A stretch of 64,000 nucleotides of DNA from Rhynchopus sp. YZ270_cl-10 (GCA_964035575.1 OZ037930.1:1095287-1159286), one strand, 5' to 3'. Shown: positions 31,982 through 44,317, counted from the first letter of the stretch. Program-made: numbers and translations. The notes: generated by a model from the letters alone, not told the origin.

Positions 31982-32254
31982 AAAATCCGCAAACCCGTAA
32001 ACCCGCAAACCCGCAAACCCGCAAACCCGCAAACCCGTAAACCCGTAAACCCGCAAACCCGCAAACCCGCAAACCCGCAAACCCGCAAACCCGCAAACCC
32101 GCAAACCCGCAAACCCGCAAACCCGCAAACCCGCAAACCCGCAAACCCGCAAACCCGTAAACCCGCAAACCCGCAAACCCGCAAACCCGCAAACCCGCAA
32201 ACCCGCAAACCCGCAAACCCGCAAACCCGCAAACCCGCAAACCCGCAAACCCGC
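31982..32254. repeat. Octamer satellite (AAACCCGC)n, array 1
   Basis: About 34 copies of AAACCCGC with occasional AAACCCGT variants. It ends exactly where the motif ACGAGAAGTGAGC begins (32255), a junction seen again at 36687/36688 and 54805/54806. Confidence 0.95.
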
Positions 32255-32737
32255 ACGAGAAGTGAGCAACCATCGTTATCTAGCTGGTGTGTGTGATAGC
32301 AGGCTGGTGTGCCTGAAGCGTAATTATGTTAGATTACAACTATCTAGTATGCTGTCTCACCTTTTCCATTTCATTTTACTCTAACATATTGTTACTACTC
32401 TGTTGTGATGTGTGTCTTTTGGGAGGGGTAAAATGTTTTGTAAAAAAGGAAAAAAAATATAGATTCTTTTCTTTGTTTTTGTTGTGACATTTTTCTCTTT
32501 TTTTTTGTTTTGTTTTTATTGCTCTTTTTTTTCGGATTGAAGATGTTTTAAAATACCTGCATACTACCACTACCAAAAAATTCAAGACGATTTAAAATAC
32601 TACTACTACCAAAATATTGAAGACACTTTAAAATACTACTACTACGAAAAAACCCGAAACCCTAGAAACCCACACCCCACAAACGTATTGCTATTTCTTT
32701 TATTTAAAGAGAGAGATGACATGGTAGAAAAAAATAT

Positions 32738-32958
32738 TTAGTACGGCCTGCGCGTCATGCTCATCATGCGGAGGTCGCTTAGACGGTACCCTGCAGGATT
32801 AGTTCCTACGGTAACAGCCATTCTTTGCAGGATCATGCGCACTGCTTTCACTGGCATCCTCCTGTCTCTCAGAAAGCATTTTGTGGCGTCACATTCCAGG
32901 AAGAAGTAGGGGCTTTTGAACCCGGTACGCACGCTCACATAGTTGTGAACGGCATCGT
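32738..32958 (-). pseudogene. Truncated duplicate of the 157-residue ORF
   Basis: The C-terminal 60-odd residues of the ORF at 33369-33842 are repeated here by the 631-bp tandem duplication; the upstream part is missing at the duplication joint (32958/32959). Confidence 0.8.
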
Positions 32959-33368
32959 GTTAGATTACAACTATCTAGTATGCTGTCTCACCTTTTCCAT
33001 TTCATTTTACTCTAACATATTGTTACTACTCTGTTGTGATGTGTGTCTTTTGGGAGGGGTAAAATGTTTTGTAAAAAAGGAAAAAAAATATAGATTCTTT
33101 TCTTTGTTTTTGTTGTGACATTTTTCTCTTTTTTTTTGTTTTGTTTTTATTGCTCTTTTTTTTCGGATTGAAGATGTTTTAAAATACCTGCATACTACCA
33201 CTACCAAAAAATTCAAGACGATTTAAAATACTACTACTACCAAAATATTGAAGACACTTTAAAATACTACTACTACGAAAAAACCCGAAACCCTAGAAAC
33301 CCACACCCCACAAACGTATTGCTATTTCTTTTATTTAAAGAGAGAGATGACATGGTAGAAAAAAATAT

Positions 33369-33842
33369 TTAGTACGGCCTGCGCGTCATGCTCATCATGC
33401 GGAGGTCGCTTAGACGGTACCCTGCAGGATTAGTTCCTACGGTAACAGCCATTCTTTGCAGGATCATGCGCACTGCTTTCACTGGCATCCTCCTGTCTCT
33501 CAGAAAGCATTTTGTGGCGTCACATTCCAGGAAGAAGTAGGGGCTTTTGAACCCGGTACGCACGCTCACATAGTTGTGAACGGCATCGTAAGCCGGAGTT
33601 CCCACTGGAATTGAGAATCTTTTTTGCTTCCCGCCGATCTTGTACTCGAATGTGGCACCATAATCGTCACTTGTCATTGCAGTGGATTGCAGTGTTGCAC
33701 ACACGGATTCATTAATTCCTCCGCAGTAGAGGACAGCCACCACTGCCTTGTGCAGGGCTAGCTCTATAGGGCCAGCTGTGACAGGAAGGTCCAAAAACGT
33801 GTCAATGTCGTGCTTCAGCTGTTGCCTTTGGGTTTTGGGCAT
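33369..33842 (-). CDS. 157-residue protein of the Helitron remnant; possible degenerate tyrosine-recombinase core
   Basis: Intact frame, MPKTQRQQLK to RRPY. Its layout resembles the catalytic core of tyrosine recombinases. A helical LYCGGINESVCATL aligns with the LLLYTGLRxSEALxL box I, with Asn in place of the catalytic Arg. IGGKQKRFSIPVG fits the beta-hairpin Lys. KSPYFF fits the SxYLF strand. YRLSDLRMMSM fits the HxLRH box II, with Ser for the first His and the Arg kept. A Tyr is the last residue. Two key positions are substituted, so recombinase activity is doubtful; a DNA-binding derivative is possible. The assignment is inference from pattern only. The same protein is encoded at 37171-37644. 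Codon use is unlike the GC-rich host genes and like the Helitron. Confidence 0.6.
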   Translation of the reverse strand: MPKTQRQQLKHDIDTFLDLPVTAGPIELALHKAVVAVLYCGGINESVCATLQSTAMTSDDYGATFEYKIGGKQKRFSIPVGTPAYDAVHNYVSVRTGFKSPYFFLECDATKCFLRDRRMPVKAVRMILQRMAVTVGTNPAGYRLSDLRMMSMTRRPY

Positions 33843-34553
33843 TTTTTTTGTGTATGAATATGTGTATGATTGACTGAGGTAGTGTGTGTGTTTTGGAAGC
33901 GTAAAATTACTTTACTAGTAGTAAAAAATGAAATTTAAAGTGTTCTTTGTTTTTGTTGACATATTTCATTTTTGACAAACACCTCTGACGGAAGCAGGCA
34001 CTAAAAACAATGAATAAAAAAAAACAAAAACTGTGACACCCCATATGTTATTTTGTTTGCGGGTTTGCTCTGATAAATGTAGATACACCTTTTCTCTTTT
34101 TCTTTTTTTCCCTTTTTTTTTATGCAATCAACAACAAACTCCCCAAAAACAATGTTTTCTTCATCACAAGAGATTTCTCTCCGGCTGGGAAGAAGTATCC
34201 AATACAAACCCAAACAAAAAACAATTTAAAATAGAAAAATAAACACTTCTTAGATCATTTGAACTGTGTTTTGGTGTTGAAGTTTTTTATTTGCTTTACT
34301 GCCAGTAATTGTAACTTCACTTCAACTTTTATCATTTTCTTTTTTTTTTTTCTTTTCTTTTTATGCAATTAACAACAAACTCCCCAAAAATAATGTTTTC
34401 TTCATCACAAGAGATTTCCTTTGCAAAAACAAAAATTAACTGAGACAAAAAAACCCGCAAACCCGCAAGCCCACAAAGACATCTCCCCACTTATCGCTAT
34501 TTTTTATTTGTTTTCTTATTTTATCCTTAATGTTCACAACTCTACCACACAAA

Positions 34554-34780
34554 TCATTGCATCAATAGACCTGTCACAGGCTCACCCTTGAATAAGTATT
34601 TAAACAAATACTTAACAACAAGGACCCCGCGCACTTCCTCATTGTTTCTGTGGCGCCGATATTTCAGGAGAAGATTGTAATGAACCATCCACCTGTTGTT
34701 CATCAGATACTGACTGAAAGCTTTGTAGAGGTTTGGGTGTGCTGGTCCAGGGAGTTGTACGATGTGACCCACATTTAAAG
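34554..34780 (-). pseudogene. Helitron Rep fragment, copy 1
   Basis: About 75 residues homologous to the Rep region of the large Helitron in this window: NVGHIVQLPGPAHPNLYKAF, then NNRWMVHYNLLLKYR and the Tyr-motif helix VVKYLFKYLFKGE. Compared with the full Rep, about 80 residues between YLM and NNRW are missing. The HUH motif is not present because the fragment is cut by the satellite array at 34781. Confidence 0.8.
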
Positions 34781-34781
34781 C

Positions 34782-36199
34782 AAACCCGTAAACCCGCAGA
34801 CCCGCAGACCCGCAGACCCGCAGACCCGCAGACCCGCAGACCCGCAGACCCGCAGACCCGCCACACCCACACACACCACACCCGCAGACCCGCAGACCCG
34901 CAGACCCGCAGACCCGCAGACCCGCAGACCCGCAGACCCGCAGACCCGCAGACCCGCCACACCCGCAGACCCGCAGACCCGCAGACCCGCAGACCCGCAG
35001 ACCCGCAGACCCGCAGACCCGCAGACCCGCCACACCCACACACACCACACCCGCAGACCCGCCGACCCGCAGACCCGCCGACCCGCAGACCCGCAGACCC
35101 ACCACACCCACACACACCACACCCGCAGACCCGCAGACCCGCAGACCCGCAGACCCGCAGACCCGCAGACCCGCAGACCCGCAGACCCGCAGACCCGCAG
35201 ACCCGCAGACCCGCAGACCCGCAGACCCGCAGACCCGCAGACCCGCAGACCCGCAGACCCGCCACACCCACACACACCACACCCGCAGACCCGCAGACCC
35301 GCAGACCCGCAGACCCGCAGACCCGCAGACCCGCAGACCCGCAGACCCGCCACACCCGCAGACCCGCAGACCCGCAGACCCGCAGACCCGCAGACCCGCA
35401 GACCCGCAGACCCGCAGACCCGCAGACCCGCAGACCCGCCACACCCACACACACCACACCCGCAGACCCGCCGACCCGCAGACCCGCCGACCCGCAGACC
35501 CGCAGACCCACCACACCCACACACACCACACCCGCAGACCCGCAGACCCGCAGACCCGCAGACCCGCAGACCCGCCACACCCACACACACCACACCCGCA
35601 GACCCGCAGACCCGCAGACCCGCAGACCCGCAGACCCGCAGACCCGCAGACCCGCCACACCCACACACACCACACCCGCAGACCCGCAGACCCGCAGACC
35701 CGCAGACCCACCACACCCACACACACCACACCCGCAGACCCGCAGACCCGCAGACCCGCCACACCCACACACACCACACCCGGAGACCCGCAGACCCGCA
35801 GACCCGCAGACCCGCCACACCCACACACACCACACCCGCAGACCCGCCGACCCGCAGACCCGCAGACCCGCAGACCCGCAGACCCGCAGACCCGCAGACC
35901 CGCAGACCCGCAGACCCGCAGACCCGCAGACCCGCAGACCCGCAGACCCGCAGACCCGCAGACCCGCAGACCCGCAGACCCGCAGACCCGCCACACCCAC
36001 ACACACCACACCCGCAGACCCGCAGACCCGCAGACCCGCAGACCCGCAGACCCGCAGACCCGCAGACCCGCAGACCCGCAGACCCGCAGACCCGCAGACA
36101 CGCAGACCCGCAGACCCGCAGACCCGCAGACCCGCAGACCCGCAGACCCGCAGACCCGCCACACCCACACACACCACACCCGCAGACCCGCCGACCCGC
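34782..36199. repeat. Octamer satellite AGACCCGC with higher-order CACACCCA/CACACACC/ACACCCGC inserts
   Basis: Runs of AGACCCGC (and the variant CGACCCGC) are interrupted at irregular intervals by a 24-bp block equal to three octamers, CACACCCA, CACACACC and ACACCCGC, so the 8-base register is kept throughout. Indels are almost absent. The same pattern fills 41803-44022. Confidence 0.93.
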
Positions 36200-36687
36200 A
36201 AACCCGCAAACCCGCAAACCCGCAAACCCGTAAACCCGCAAACCCGCAAACCCGCAAACCCGCAAACCCGCAAACCCGCAAACCCGCAAACCCGCAAACC
36301 CGCAAACCCGCAAACCCGCAAACCCGCAAACCCGCAAACCCGCAAACCCGCAAACCCGCAAACCCGCAAACCCGCAAACCCGCAAACCCGCAAACCCGCA
36401 AACCCGCAAACCCGCAAACCCGCAAACCCGCAAACCCGCAAACCCGCAAACCCGCAAACCCGCAAACCCGCAAACCCGCAAACCCGCAAACCCGCAAACC
36501 CGCAAACCCGCAAACCCGCAAACCCGCAAACCCGCAAACCCGCAAACCCGCAAACCCGCAAACCCGCAAACCCGCAAACCCGCAAACCCGCAAACCCGCA
36601 AACCCGCAAACCCGCAAACCCGCAAACCCGCAAACCCGCAAACCCGCAAACCCGCAAACCCGCAAACCCGCAAACCCGCAAACCCGC
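36200..36687. repeat. Octamer satellite (AAACCCGC)n, array 2
   Basis: About 61 copies directly continuous with the AGACCCGC array, a single-base change of the unit from G to A at position 2. It ends at the ACGAGAAG junction. Confidence 0.95.
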
Positions 36688-37170
36688 ACGAGAAGTGAGC
36701 AACCATCGTTATCTAGCTGGTGTGTGTGATAGCAGGCTGGTGTGCCTGAAGCGTAATTATGTTAGATTACAACTATCTAATATGCTGTCTCACCTTTTCC
36801 ATTTCATTTTACTCTAACATATTGTTACTACTCTGTTGTGATGTGTGTCATTTGGGAGGGGTAAAATGTTTTGTAAAAAAGGAAAAAAAATATAGATTCT
36901 TTTCTTTGTTTTTGTTGTGACATTTTTCTCTTTTTTTTTGTTTTGTTTTTATTGCTCTTTTTTTTCGGATTGAAGATGTTTTAAAATACCTGCATACTAC
37001 CACTACCAAAAAATTCAAGACGATTTAAAATACTACTACTACCAAAATATTGAAGACACTTTAAAATACTACTACTACGAAAAAACCCGAAACCCTAGAA
37101 ACCCACACCCCACAAACGTATTGCTATTTCTTTTATTTAAAGAGAGAGATGACATGGTAGAAAAAAATAT

Positions 37171-37644
37171 TTAGTACGGCCTGCGCGTCATGCTCATCAT
37201 GCGGAGGTCGCTTAGACGGTACCCTGCAGGATTAGTTCCTACGGTAACAGCCATTCTTTGCAGGATCATGCGCACTGCTTTCACTGGCATCCTCCTGTCT
37301 CTCAGAAAGCATTTTGTGGCGTCACATTCCAGGAAGAAGTAGGGGCTTTTGAACCCGGTACGCACGCTCACATAGTTGTGAACGGCATCGTAAGCCGGAG
37401 TTCCCACTGGAATTGAGAATCTTTTTTGCTTCCCGCCGATCTTGTACTCGAATGTGGCACCATAATCGTCACTTGTCATTGCAGTGGATTGCAGTGTTGC
37501 ACACACGGATTCATTAATTCCTCCGCAGTAGAGGACAGCCACCACTGCCTTGTGCAGGGCTAGCTCTATAGGGCCAGCTGTGACAGGAAGGTCCAAAAAC
37601 GTGTCAATGTCGTGCTTCAGCTGTTGCCTTTGGGTTTTGGGCAT
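37171..37644 (-). CDS. 157-residue protein, second copy; possible degenerate tyrosine-recombinase core
   Basis: The predicted protein is the same as that at 33369-33842, at an offset of 3802 bases, with the flanking DNA also conserved. Preservation of an intact frame in both copies reflects recent duplication and does not prove function. See the first copy for the motif reading (Asn for the box I Arg, Ser for the box II His, terminal Tyr). Confidence 0.6.
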   Translation of the reverse strand: MPKTQRQQLKHDIDTFLDLPVTAGPIELALHKAVVAVLYCGGINESVCATLQSTAMTSDDYGATFEYKIGGKQKRFSIPVGTPAYDAVHNYVSVRTGFKSPYFFLECDATKCFLRDRRMPVKAVRMILQRMAVTVGTNPAGYRLSDLRMMSMTRRPY

Positions 37645-38356
37645 TTTTTTTGTGTATGAATATGTGTATGATTGACTGAGGTAGTGTGTGTGTTTTGGAA
37701 GCGTAAAATTACTTTACTAGTAGTAAAAAATGAAATTTAAAGTGTTCTTTGTTTTTGTTGACATATTTCATTTTTGACAAACACCTCTGACGGAAGCAGG
37801 CACTAAAAACAATGAATAAAAAAAAACAAAAACTGTGACACCCCATATGTTATTTTGTTTGCGGGTTTGCTCTGATAAATGTAGATACACCTTTTCTCTT
37901 TTTCTTTTTTTCCCTTTTTTTTTATGCAATCAACAACAAACTCCCCAAAAACAATGTTTTCTTCATCACAAGAGATTTCTCTCCGGCTGGGAAGAAGTAT
38001 CCAATACAAACCCAAACAAAAAACAATTTAAAATAGAAAAATAAACACTTCTTAGATCATTTGAACTGTGTTTTGGTGTTGAAGTTTTTTATTTGCTTTA
38101 CTGCCAGTAATTGTAACTTCACTTCAACTTTTATCTTTTTCTTTTTCTTTTTTTCTTTTCTTTTTATGCAATTAACAACAAACTCCCCAAAAATAATGTT
38201 TTCTTCATCACAAGAGATTTCCTTTGCAAAAACAAAAATTAACTGAGACAAAAAAACCCGCAAACCCGCAAGCCCACAAAGACATCTCCCCACTTATCGC
38301 TATTTTTTATTTGTTTTCTTATTTTATCCTTAATGTTCACAACTCTACCACACAAA

Positions 38357-38818
38357 TCATTGCATCAATAGACCTGTCACAGGCTCACCCTTGAATAAGT
38401 ATTTAAACAAATACTTAACAACAAGGACCCCGCGCACTTCCTCATTGTTTCTGTGGCGCCGATATTTCAGGAGAAGATTGTAATGAACCATCCACCTGTT
38501 GTTCATCAGATACTGACTGAAAGCTTTGTAGAGGTTTGGGTGTGCTGGTCCAGGGAGTTGTACGATGTGACCCACATTTAAAGGATTCTTCGGTGATGTT
38601 CTGTTGTTGTTCCAAAGAATTGCATTAGCATGAGGCAGACCCCTCTTCTGGTACTCCATCACCACCACCATTGCAATGTGATCCCCAAGAATATTTTTGT
38701 GAGTAGCCTGCAAGCTGCTCACATCGGGTAGAAGCGTATTCACTCCAGCGACTGAGGTCTCTACAACTTCAGGGGCATCAGTATCAGAAGTGTTCTGAAA
38801 AGTGTCACGGAGTGTCAA
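38357..38818 (-). pseudogene. Helitron Rep fragment, copy 2
   Basis: 153-residue open frame. Its first 40 or so residues have no match in the large Helitron. Then DHIAMVVVMEYQKRGLPHAN matches the HUH block, but the second His of PHCH has become Asn (PHAN). It continues through NNRTSPKNPLNVGHIV and LYKAFSQYLM, lacks about 80 residues, and resumes at NNRWMVHY to the Tyr motif KYLFKYLFKGE before stopping. No helicase or OTU part is present, so it is a dead internal-deletion derivative. Confidence 0.85.
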
Positions 38819-38820
38819 TG

Positions 38821-41800
38821 ATTTCCCATCATTTGCCAGGATTTGCCATCATTTGCCATGCTTTGCCATGATTTGCCATCATTTGCCATGATTTCCCATC
38901 ATTTGCCATGATTTGCCATCATTTGCCATAATTTGCCATGATTTGCCATGATTTGCCATCATTTGCCATCATTTGCCATGATTTGCCATGATTTGCCATG
39001 ATTTGCCATGATTTGCCATGATTTGCCATGCTTTGCCATGATTTGCCATGATTTGCACTATTTTCCCACTGTAGTGAACAAATTTCAAAATTTTCGATTT
39101 TTTTCGCCACATAGCACTTATCCCACTTAAATTGACGCAATTTCCCCAGTGGAGACACTGTGTTGAAATTTTGGGCCCAAAAACCACCCCACATAAATAC
39201 TGTTCAAAATTTCCGAACATTGTAAATATTTTTTGGATATCAGTTTTATGGCTAACTTGGGATTTACCATGATTTGCCATGATTTGCCATGATTTGCCAT
39301 GATTTGCCATGATTTGCCATCATTTGCCATGTTTTGCCATGATTTGCCATCATTTGCCATCATTTGCCAGGATTTGCCATCATTTGCATTGTTTTGCCAG
39401 GATTTGCCATGATTTGCCATGATTTGCCATCATTTGCCATGTTTTGCCATCATTTGCCATGTTTTGCCATCATTTGCCATAATTTGCCATGATTTGCCAT
39501 GATTTGCCATCATTTGCCATAATTTGCATTGTTTTGCCAGGATTTGCCATGATTTGCCATGATTTGCCATGATTTGCCATCATTTGCCATGTTTTGCCAT
39601 CATTTGCCATGTTTTGCCATCATTTGCCATAATTTGCCATGATTTGCCATGATTTGCCATCATTTGCCATAATTTGCCATCATTTGCCATAATTTGCCAT
39701 GATTTGCCATCATTTGCCATCATTTGCCATCATTTGCCATAATTTGCCATGATTTGCCATGATTTGCCATCATTTGCCATCATTTGCCATCATTTGCCAT
39801 CATTTGCCATAATTTGCCATGATTTGCCATCATTTGCCATCATTTGCCATCATTTGCCATCATTTGCCATGATTTGCCATGATTTGCCATGCTTTGCCAT
39901 GATTTGCACTATTTTCCCACTGTAGTGAACAAATTTCAAAATTTTCGATCTTTTTCGCCACATAGCACTTATCCCACTTAAATTGACGCAATTTCCCCAG
40001 TGGAGACACTGTGTTGATATTTTGGGCCCAAAAACCACCCCACATAAATACTGTTCAAAATTTCCGAACATTGTAAATTTTTTTTGGATATCAGTTTTAT
40101 GGCTAACTTGGGATTTACCATGATTTGCCATGATTTGCCATGATTTGCCATGATTTGCCATCATTTGCCATGTTTTGCCATGTTTTGCCATCATTTGCCA
40201 TAATTTGCCATGATTTGCCATGATTTGCCATCATTTGCCATCATTTGCCATCATTTGCCATAATTTGCCATGATTTGCCATCATTTGCCATCATTTGCCA
40301 TCATTTGCCATAATTTGCCATGATTTGCCATGATTTGCCATCATTTGCCATCATTTGCCATCATTTGCCATAATTTGCCATGATTTGCCATCATTTGCCA
40401 TGATTTGCCATCATTTGCCATAATTTGCCATGATTTGCCATCATTTGCCATCATTTGCCATCATTTGCCATCATTTGACATGATTTGCCATGATTTGCCA
40501 TGCTTTGCCATGATTTGCACTATTTTCCCACTGTAGTGAACAAAGTTCAAAATTTTCGATCTTTTTCGCCACATAGCACTTATCCCACTTAAATTGACGC
40601 AATTTCCCCAGTGGAGACACTCTGTTGATATTTTGGGCCCAAAAACCACCCCACATAAATACTGTTCAAAATTTCCGAACATTGTAAATTTTTTTTGGAT
40701 ATCAGTTTTATGGCTAACTTGGGATTTACCATGATTTGCCATGATTTGCCATCATTTGCCATCATTTGCCATCATTTGCCATGTTTTGCCATGATTTGCC
40801 ATCATTTGCCATCATTTGCCAGGATTTGCCATCATTTGCATTGTTTTGCCAGGATTTGCCATGATTTGCCATGATTTGCCATCATTTGCCATGTTTTGCC
40901 ATCATTTGCCATAATTTGCCATGATTTGCCATGATTTGCCATCATTTGCCATCATTTGCCATCATTTGCCATAATTTGCCATGATTTGCCATCATTTGCC
41001 ATCATTTGCCATCATTTGCCATAATTTGCCAGGATTTGCCATAATTTGCCATCATTTGCCATCATTTGCCATCATTTGCCATAATTTGCCATGATTTGCC
41101 ATCATTTGCCATCATTTGCCATCATTTGCCATAATTTGCCATGATTTGCCATCATTTGCCATCATTTGCCATCATTTGCCATCATTTGCCATGATTTGCC
41201 ATGATTTGCCATGCTTTGCCATGATTTGCACTATTTTCCCACTGTAGTGAACAAATTTCAAAATTTTCGATCTTTTTCGCCACATAGCACTTATCCCACC
41301 TTAATTGACGCAATTTCCCCAGTGGAGACACTGTGTTGATATTTTGGGCCCAAAAACCACCCCACATAAATACTGTTCAAAATTTCCGAACATTGTAAAT
41401 TTTTTTTGGATATCAGTTTTATGGCTAACTTGGGATTTACCATGATTTGCCATAATTTGCCATGATTTGCCATGATTTGCCATGATTTGCCATCATTTGC
41501 CATCATTTGCCATCATTTGCCATCATTTGCCATCATTTGCCATCATTTGCCATCATTTGCCATCATTTGCCATCATTTGCCATCATTTGCCATGATTTGC
41601 CATGATTTGCCATCATTTGCCATGATTTGCCATCATTTGCCATCATTTGCCATCATTTGCCATAATTTGCCAAGATTTGCCATGATTTGCCATCATTTGC
41701 CATGATTTGCCATCATTGGCATCATTTGCCATCATTTGCCATCATTTGCCATAATTTGCCATGATTTGCCATCATTTGCCATCATTTGCCATCATTTGCC
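38821..41800. repeat. Decamer satellite (ATTTGCCATC)n with four 212-bp islands
   Basis: Tandem ATTTGCCATC/G/A units with variants (TTTTGCCATG, ATTTGCCAGG, CTTTGCCATG). Four copies of a conserved island interrupt it: 39056-39268, 39907-40118, 40518-40729 and 41229-41440. Each island starts at CACTATTTTCCCACTGTAG and ends at GGCTAACTTGGGATTTACC. Islands differ by a few substitutions. The array ends at 41800, where octamer DNA starts (ACAAACCCGC). Confidence 0.95.
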
Positions 41801-41802
41801 AC

Positions 41803-44022
41803 AAACCCGCAAACCCGCAAACCCGCCACAGACCCGCCACACCCACACACACCACACCCGCAGACCCGCAGACCCGGAGACCCGCAGACCCGCCACACCC
41901 ACACACACCACACCCGCAGACCCGCAGACCCGCAGACCCGCAGACCCGCAGACCCGCAGACCCGCAGACCCGCAGACCCGCAGACCCGCAGACCCGCAGA
42001 CCCGCAGACCCGCAGACCCGCAGACCCGCAGAACCGCAGACCCGCAGACCCGCCACACCCACACACACCACACCCGCAGACCCGCCGACCCGCAGACCCG
42101 CAGACCCGCAGACCCGCAGACCCGCAGACCCGCCACACCCACACACACCACACCCGCAGACCCGCCGACCCGCAGACCCGCAGACCCGCAGACCCGCAGA
42201 CCCGCAGACCCGCCACACCCACACACACCACACCCGCAGACCCGCAGACCCGCCGACCCGCAGACCCGCAGACCCGCCACACCCACACACACCACACCCG
42301 CAGACCCGCAGACCCGCAGACCCGCAGACCCGCAGACCCGCCACACCCACACACACCACACCCGCAGACCCGCAGACCCGCAGACCCGCAGACCCGCAGA
42401 CCCGCAGACCCGCAGACCCGCAGACCCGCAGACCCGCAGACCCGCCGACCCGCAGACCCGCAGACCCGCCACACCCACACACACCACACCCGCAGACCCG
42501 CAGACCCGCAGACCCGCAGACCCGCCACACCCACACACACCACACCCGCAGACCCGCCGACCCGCAGACCCGCAGACCCGCAGACCCGCCGACCCGCAGA
42601 CCCGCAGACCCGCCACACCCACACACACCACACCCGCAGACCCGCAGACCCGCAGACCCGCAGACCCGCAGACCCGCAGACCCGCCACACCCACACACAC
42701 CACACCCGCAGACCCGCCAACCCGCAGACCCGCAGACCGGCCACACCCACACACACCACACCCGCAGACCCGCCGACCCGCAGACCCGCAGACCCGCCAC
42801 ACCCACACACACCACACCCGCAGACCCGCAGACCCGCAGACCCGCAGACCCGCAGACCCGCAGACCCGCAGACCCGCAGACCCGCAGACCCGCCACACCC
42901 ACACACACCACACCCGCAGACCCGCCGACCCGCAGACCCGCAGACCCGCCACACCCACACACACCACACCCGCAGACCCGCCGACCCGCAGACCCGCAGA
43001 CCCGCCACACCCACACACACCACACCCGCAGACCCGCCGACCCGCAGACCCGCAGACCCGCCACACCCACACACACCACACCCGCAGACCCGCAGACCCG
43101 CAGACCCGCCACACCCACACACACCACACCCGCAGACCCGCAGACCCGCAGACCCGCAGACCCGCAGACCCGCAGACCCGCCACACCCACACACACCACA
43201 CCCGCAGACCCGCCGACCCGCAGACCCGCAGACCCGCAGACCCGCCGACCCGCAGACCCGCAGACCCGCCACACCCACACACACCACACCCGCAGACCCG
43301 CAGACCCGCAGACCCGCAGATCCGCAGACCCGCCACACCCACACACACCACACCCGCAGACCCGCCGACCCGCAGACCCGCCACACCCACACACACCACA
43401 CCCGCAGACCCGCAGACCCGCAGACCCGCAGACCCGCAGACCCGCAGACCCGCAGACCCGCCACACCCACACACACCACACCCGCAGACCCGCCGACCCG
43501 CAGACCCGCAGACCCGCAGACCCGCCGACCCGCAGACCCGCAGACCCGCCACACCCACACACACCACACCCGCAGACCCGCAGACCCGCAGACCCGCAGA
43601 CCCGCAGACCCGCCACACCCACACACACCACACCCGCAGACCCGCCGACCCGCAGACCCGCAGACCCGCAGACCCGCCGACCCGCAGACCCGCAGACCCG
43701 CCACACCCACACACACCACACCCGCAGACCCGCAGACCCGCAGACCCGCAGATCCGCAGACCCGCCACACCCACACACACCACACCCGCAGACCCGCAGA
43801 CCCGCCACACCCACACACACCACACCCGCAGACCCGCCGACCCGCAGACCCGCAGACCCGCCACACCCACACACACCACACCCGCAGACCCGCAGACCCG
43901 CAGACCCGCAGACCCGCAGACCCGCAGACCCGCAGACCCGCAGACCCGCCACACCCACACACACCACACCCGCAGACCCGCAGACCCGCAGACCCGCAGA
44001 CCCGCAGACCCGCCACACCCGC
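41803..44022. repeat. Octamer satellite AGACCCGC higher-order array 2
   Basis: Same composition as 34782-36199: runs of AGACCCGC and CGACCCGC with many inserted three-octamer blocks (CACACCCA, CACACACC, ACACCCGC), here denser. Rare substitutions (AGATCCGC, AGAACCGC) do not break the 8-base register. All six frames stay open as a result; I annotate no gene. Confidence 0.93.
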
Positions 44023-44070
44023 AACTAGATGCCGGCTCAGCTACCTGAAACGCGGTAATATACAGAGAGT

Positions 44071-44317
44071 AACCCGTAAACCCGCAAACCCGCAAACCCG
44101 CAAACCCGCAAACCCGCAAACCCGCAAACCCGCAAACCCGCAAACCCGCAAACCCGCAAACCCGCAAACCCGCAAACCCGCAAACCCGCAAACCCGCAAA
44201 CCCGCAAACCCGCAAACCCGCAAACCCGCAAACCCGCAAACCCGCAAACCCGCAAACCCGCAAACCCGCAAACCCGCAAACCCGCAAACCCGCAAACCCG
44301 TAAACCCGCAAACCCGC
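44071..44317. repeat. Octamer satellite (AAACCCGC)n, array 3
   Basis: About 30 copies, separated from the AGACCCGC array by 48 unique bases (44023-44070). It ends at ACAAGAAGAAAGC, a diverged form of the ACGAGAAGTGAGC junction; GGCTGGTGTG also follows, as at the other junctions. Confidence 0.93.

Larger units (their letters stand above)
32255..34781 (-). mobile_element. Helitron remnant, copy 1, with internal 631-bp tandem duplication
   Basis: Read on the minus strand: a Rep C-terminal fragment (34780-34554), the tail motif (half site 34398-34420, full site 34157-34193), the 157-residue ORF (33842-33369), then an AT-rich end bordered by ACGAGAAG next to the AAACCCGC array. Within it, 32328-32958 and 32959-33589 are a direct 631-bp duplication. 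This leaves a second, cut copy of the small ORF (32738-32958) and doubles an AT-rich segment with repeated TACTACTAC words. The Rep fragment is cut off at 34780, where the AGACCCGC array starts. It is nearly identical to copy 2 (36688 onward). Confidence 0.75.
36688..38820 (-). mobile_element. Helitron remnant, copy 2
   Basis: Minus-strand order: Rep fragment (38818-38357), tail motifs (38200-38223 half site; 37960-37995 full site), the 157-residue ORF (37644-37171), then the AT-rich terminus to ACGAGAAG at 36688. It is nearly identical to copy 1 but without the 631-bp duplication, and it extends further into Rep. The decamer satellite begins right after 38820. Confidence 0.78.

Noticed and set aside
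29517-32040. Long stop-free frames on both strands across the AGCTCCAC array
   Set aside because: They arise because an 8-bp repeat without stops is open in every frame; only the short Cys-rich stretch before the array looks like real coding sequence.
34554-36817. Frames of about 700 residues rich in LRVCGFAG or PQTRRPAD
   Set aside because: By-products of the octamer satellites; no start context, codon bias or domain beyond the repeat, except for the Rep fragment at one end.
38821-41800. CRISPR-like array (short repeats with longer interspersed segments)
   Set aside because: The decamers are contiguous without unique spacers, the islands are near-identical to each other, and the genome is eukaryotic.
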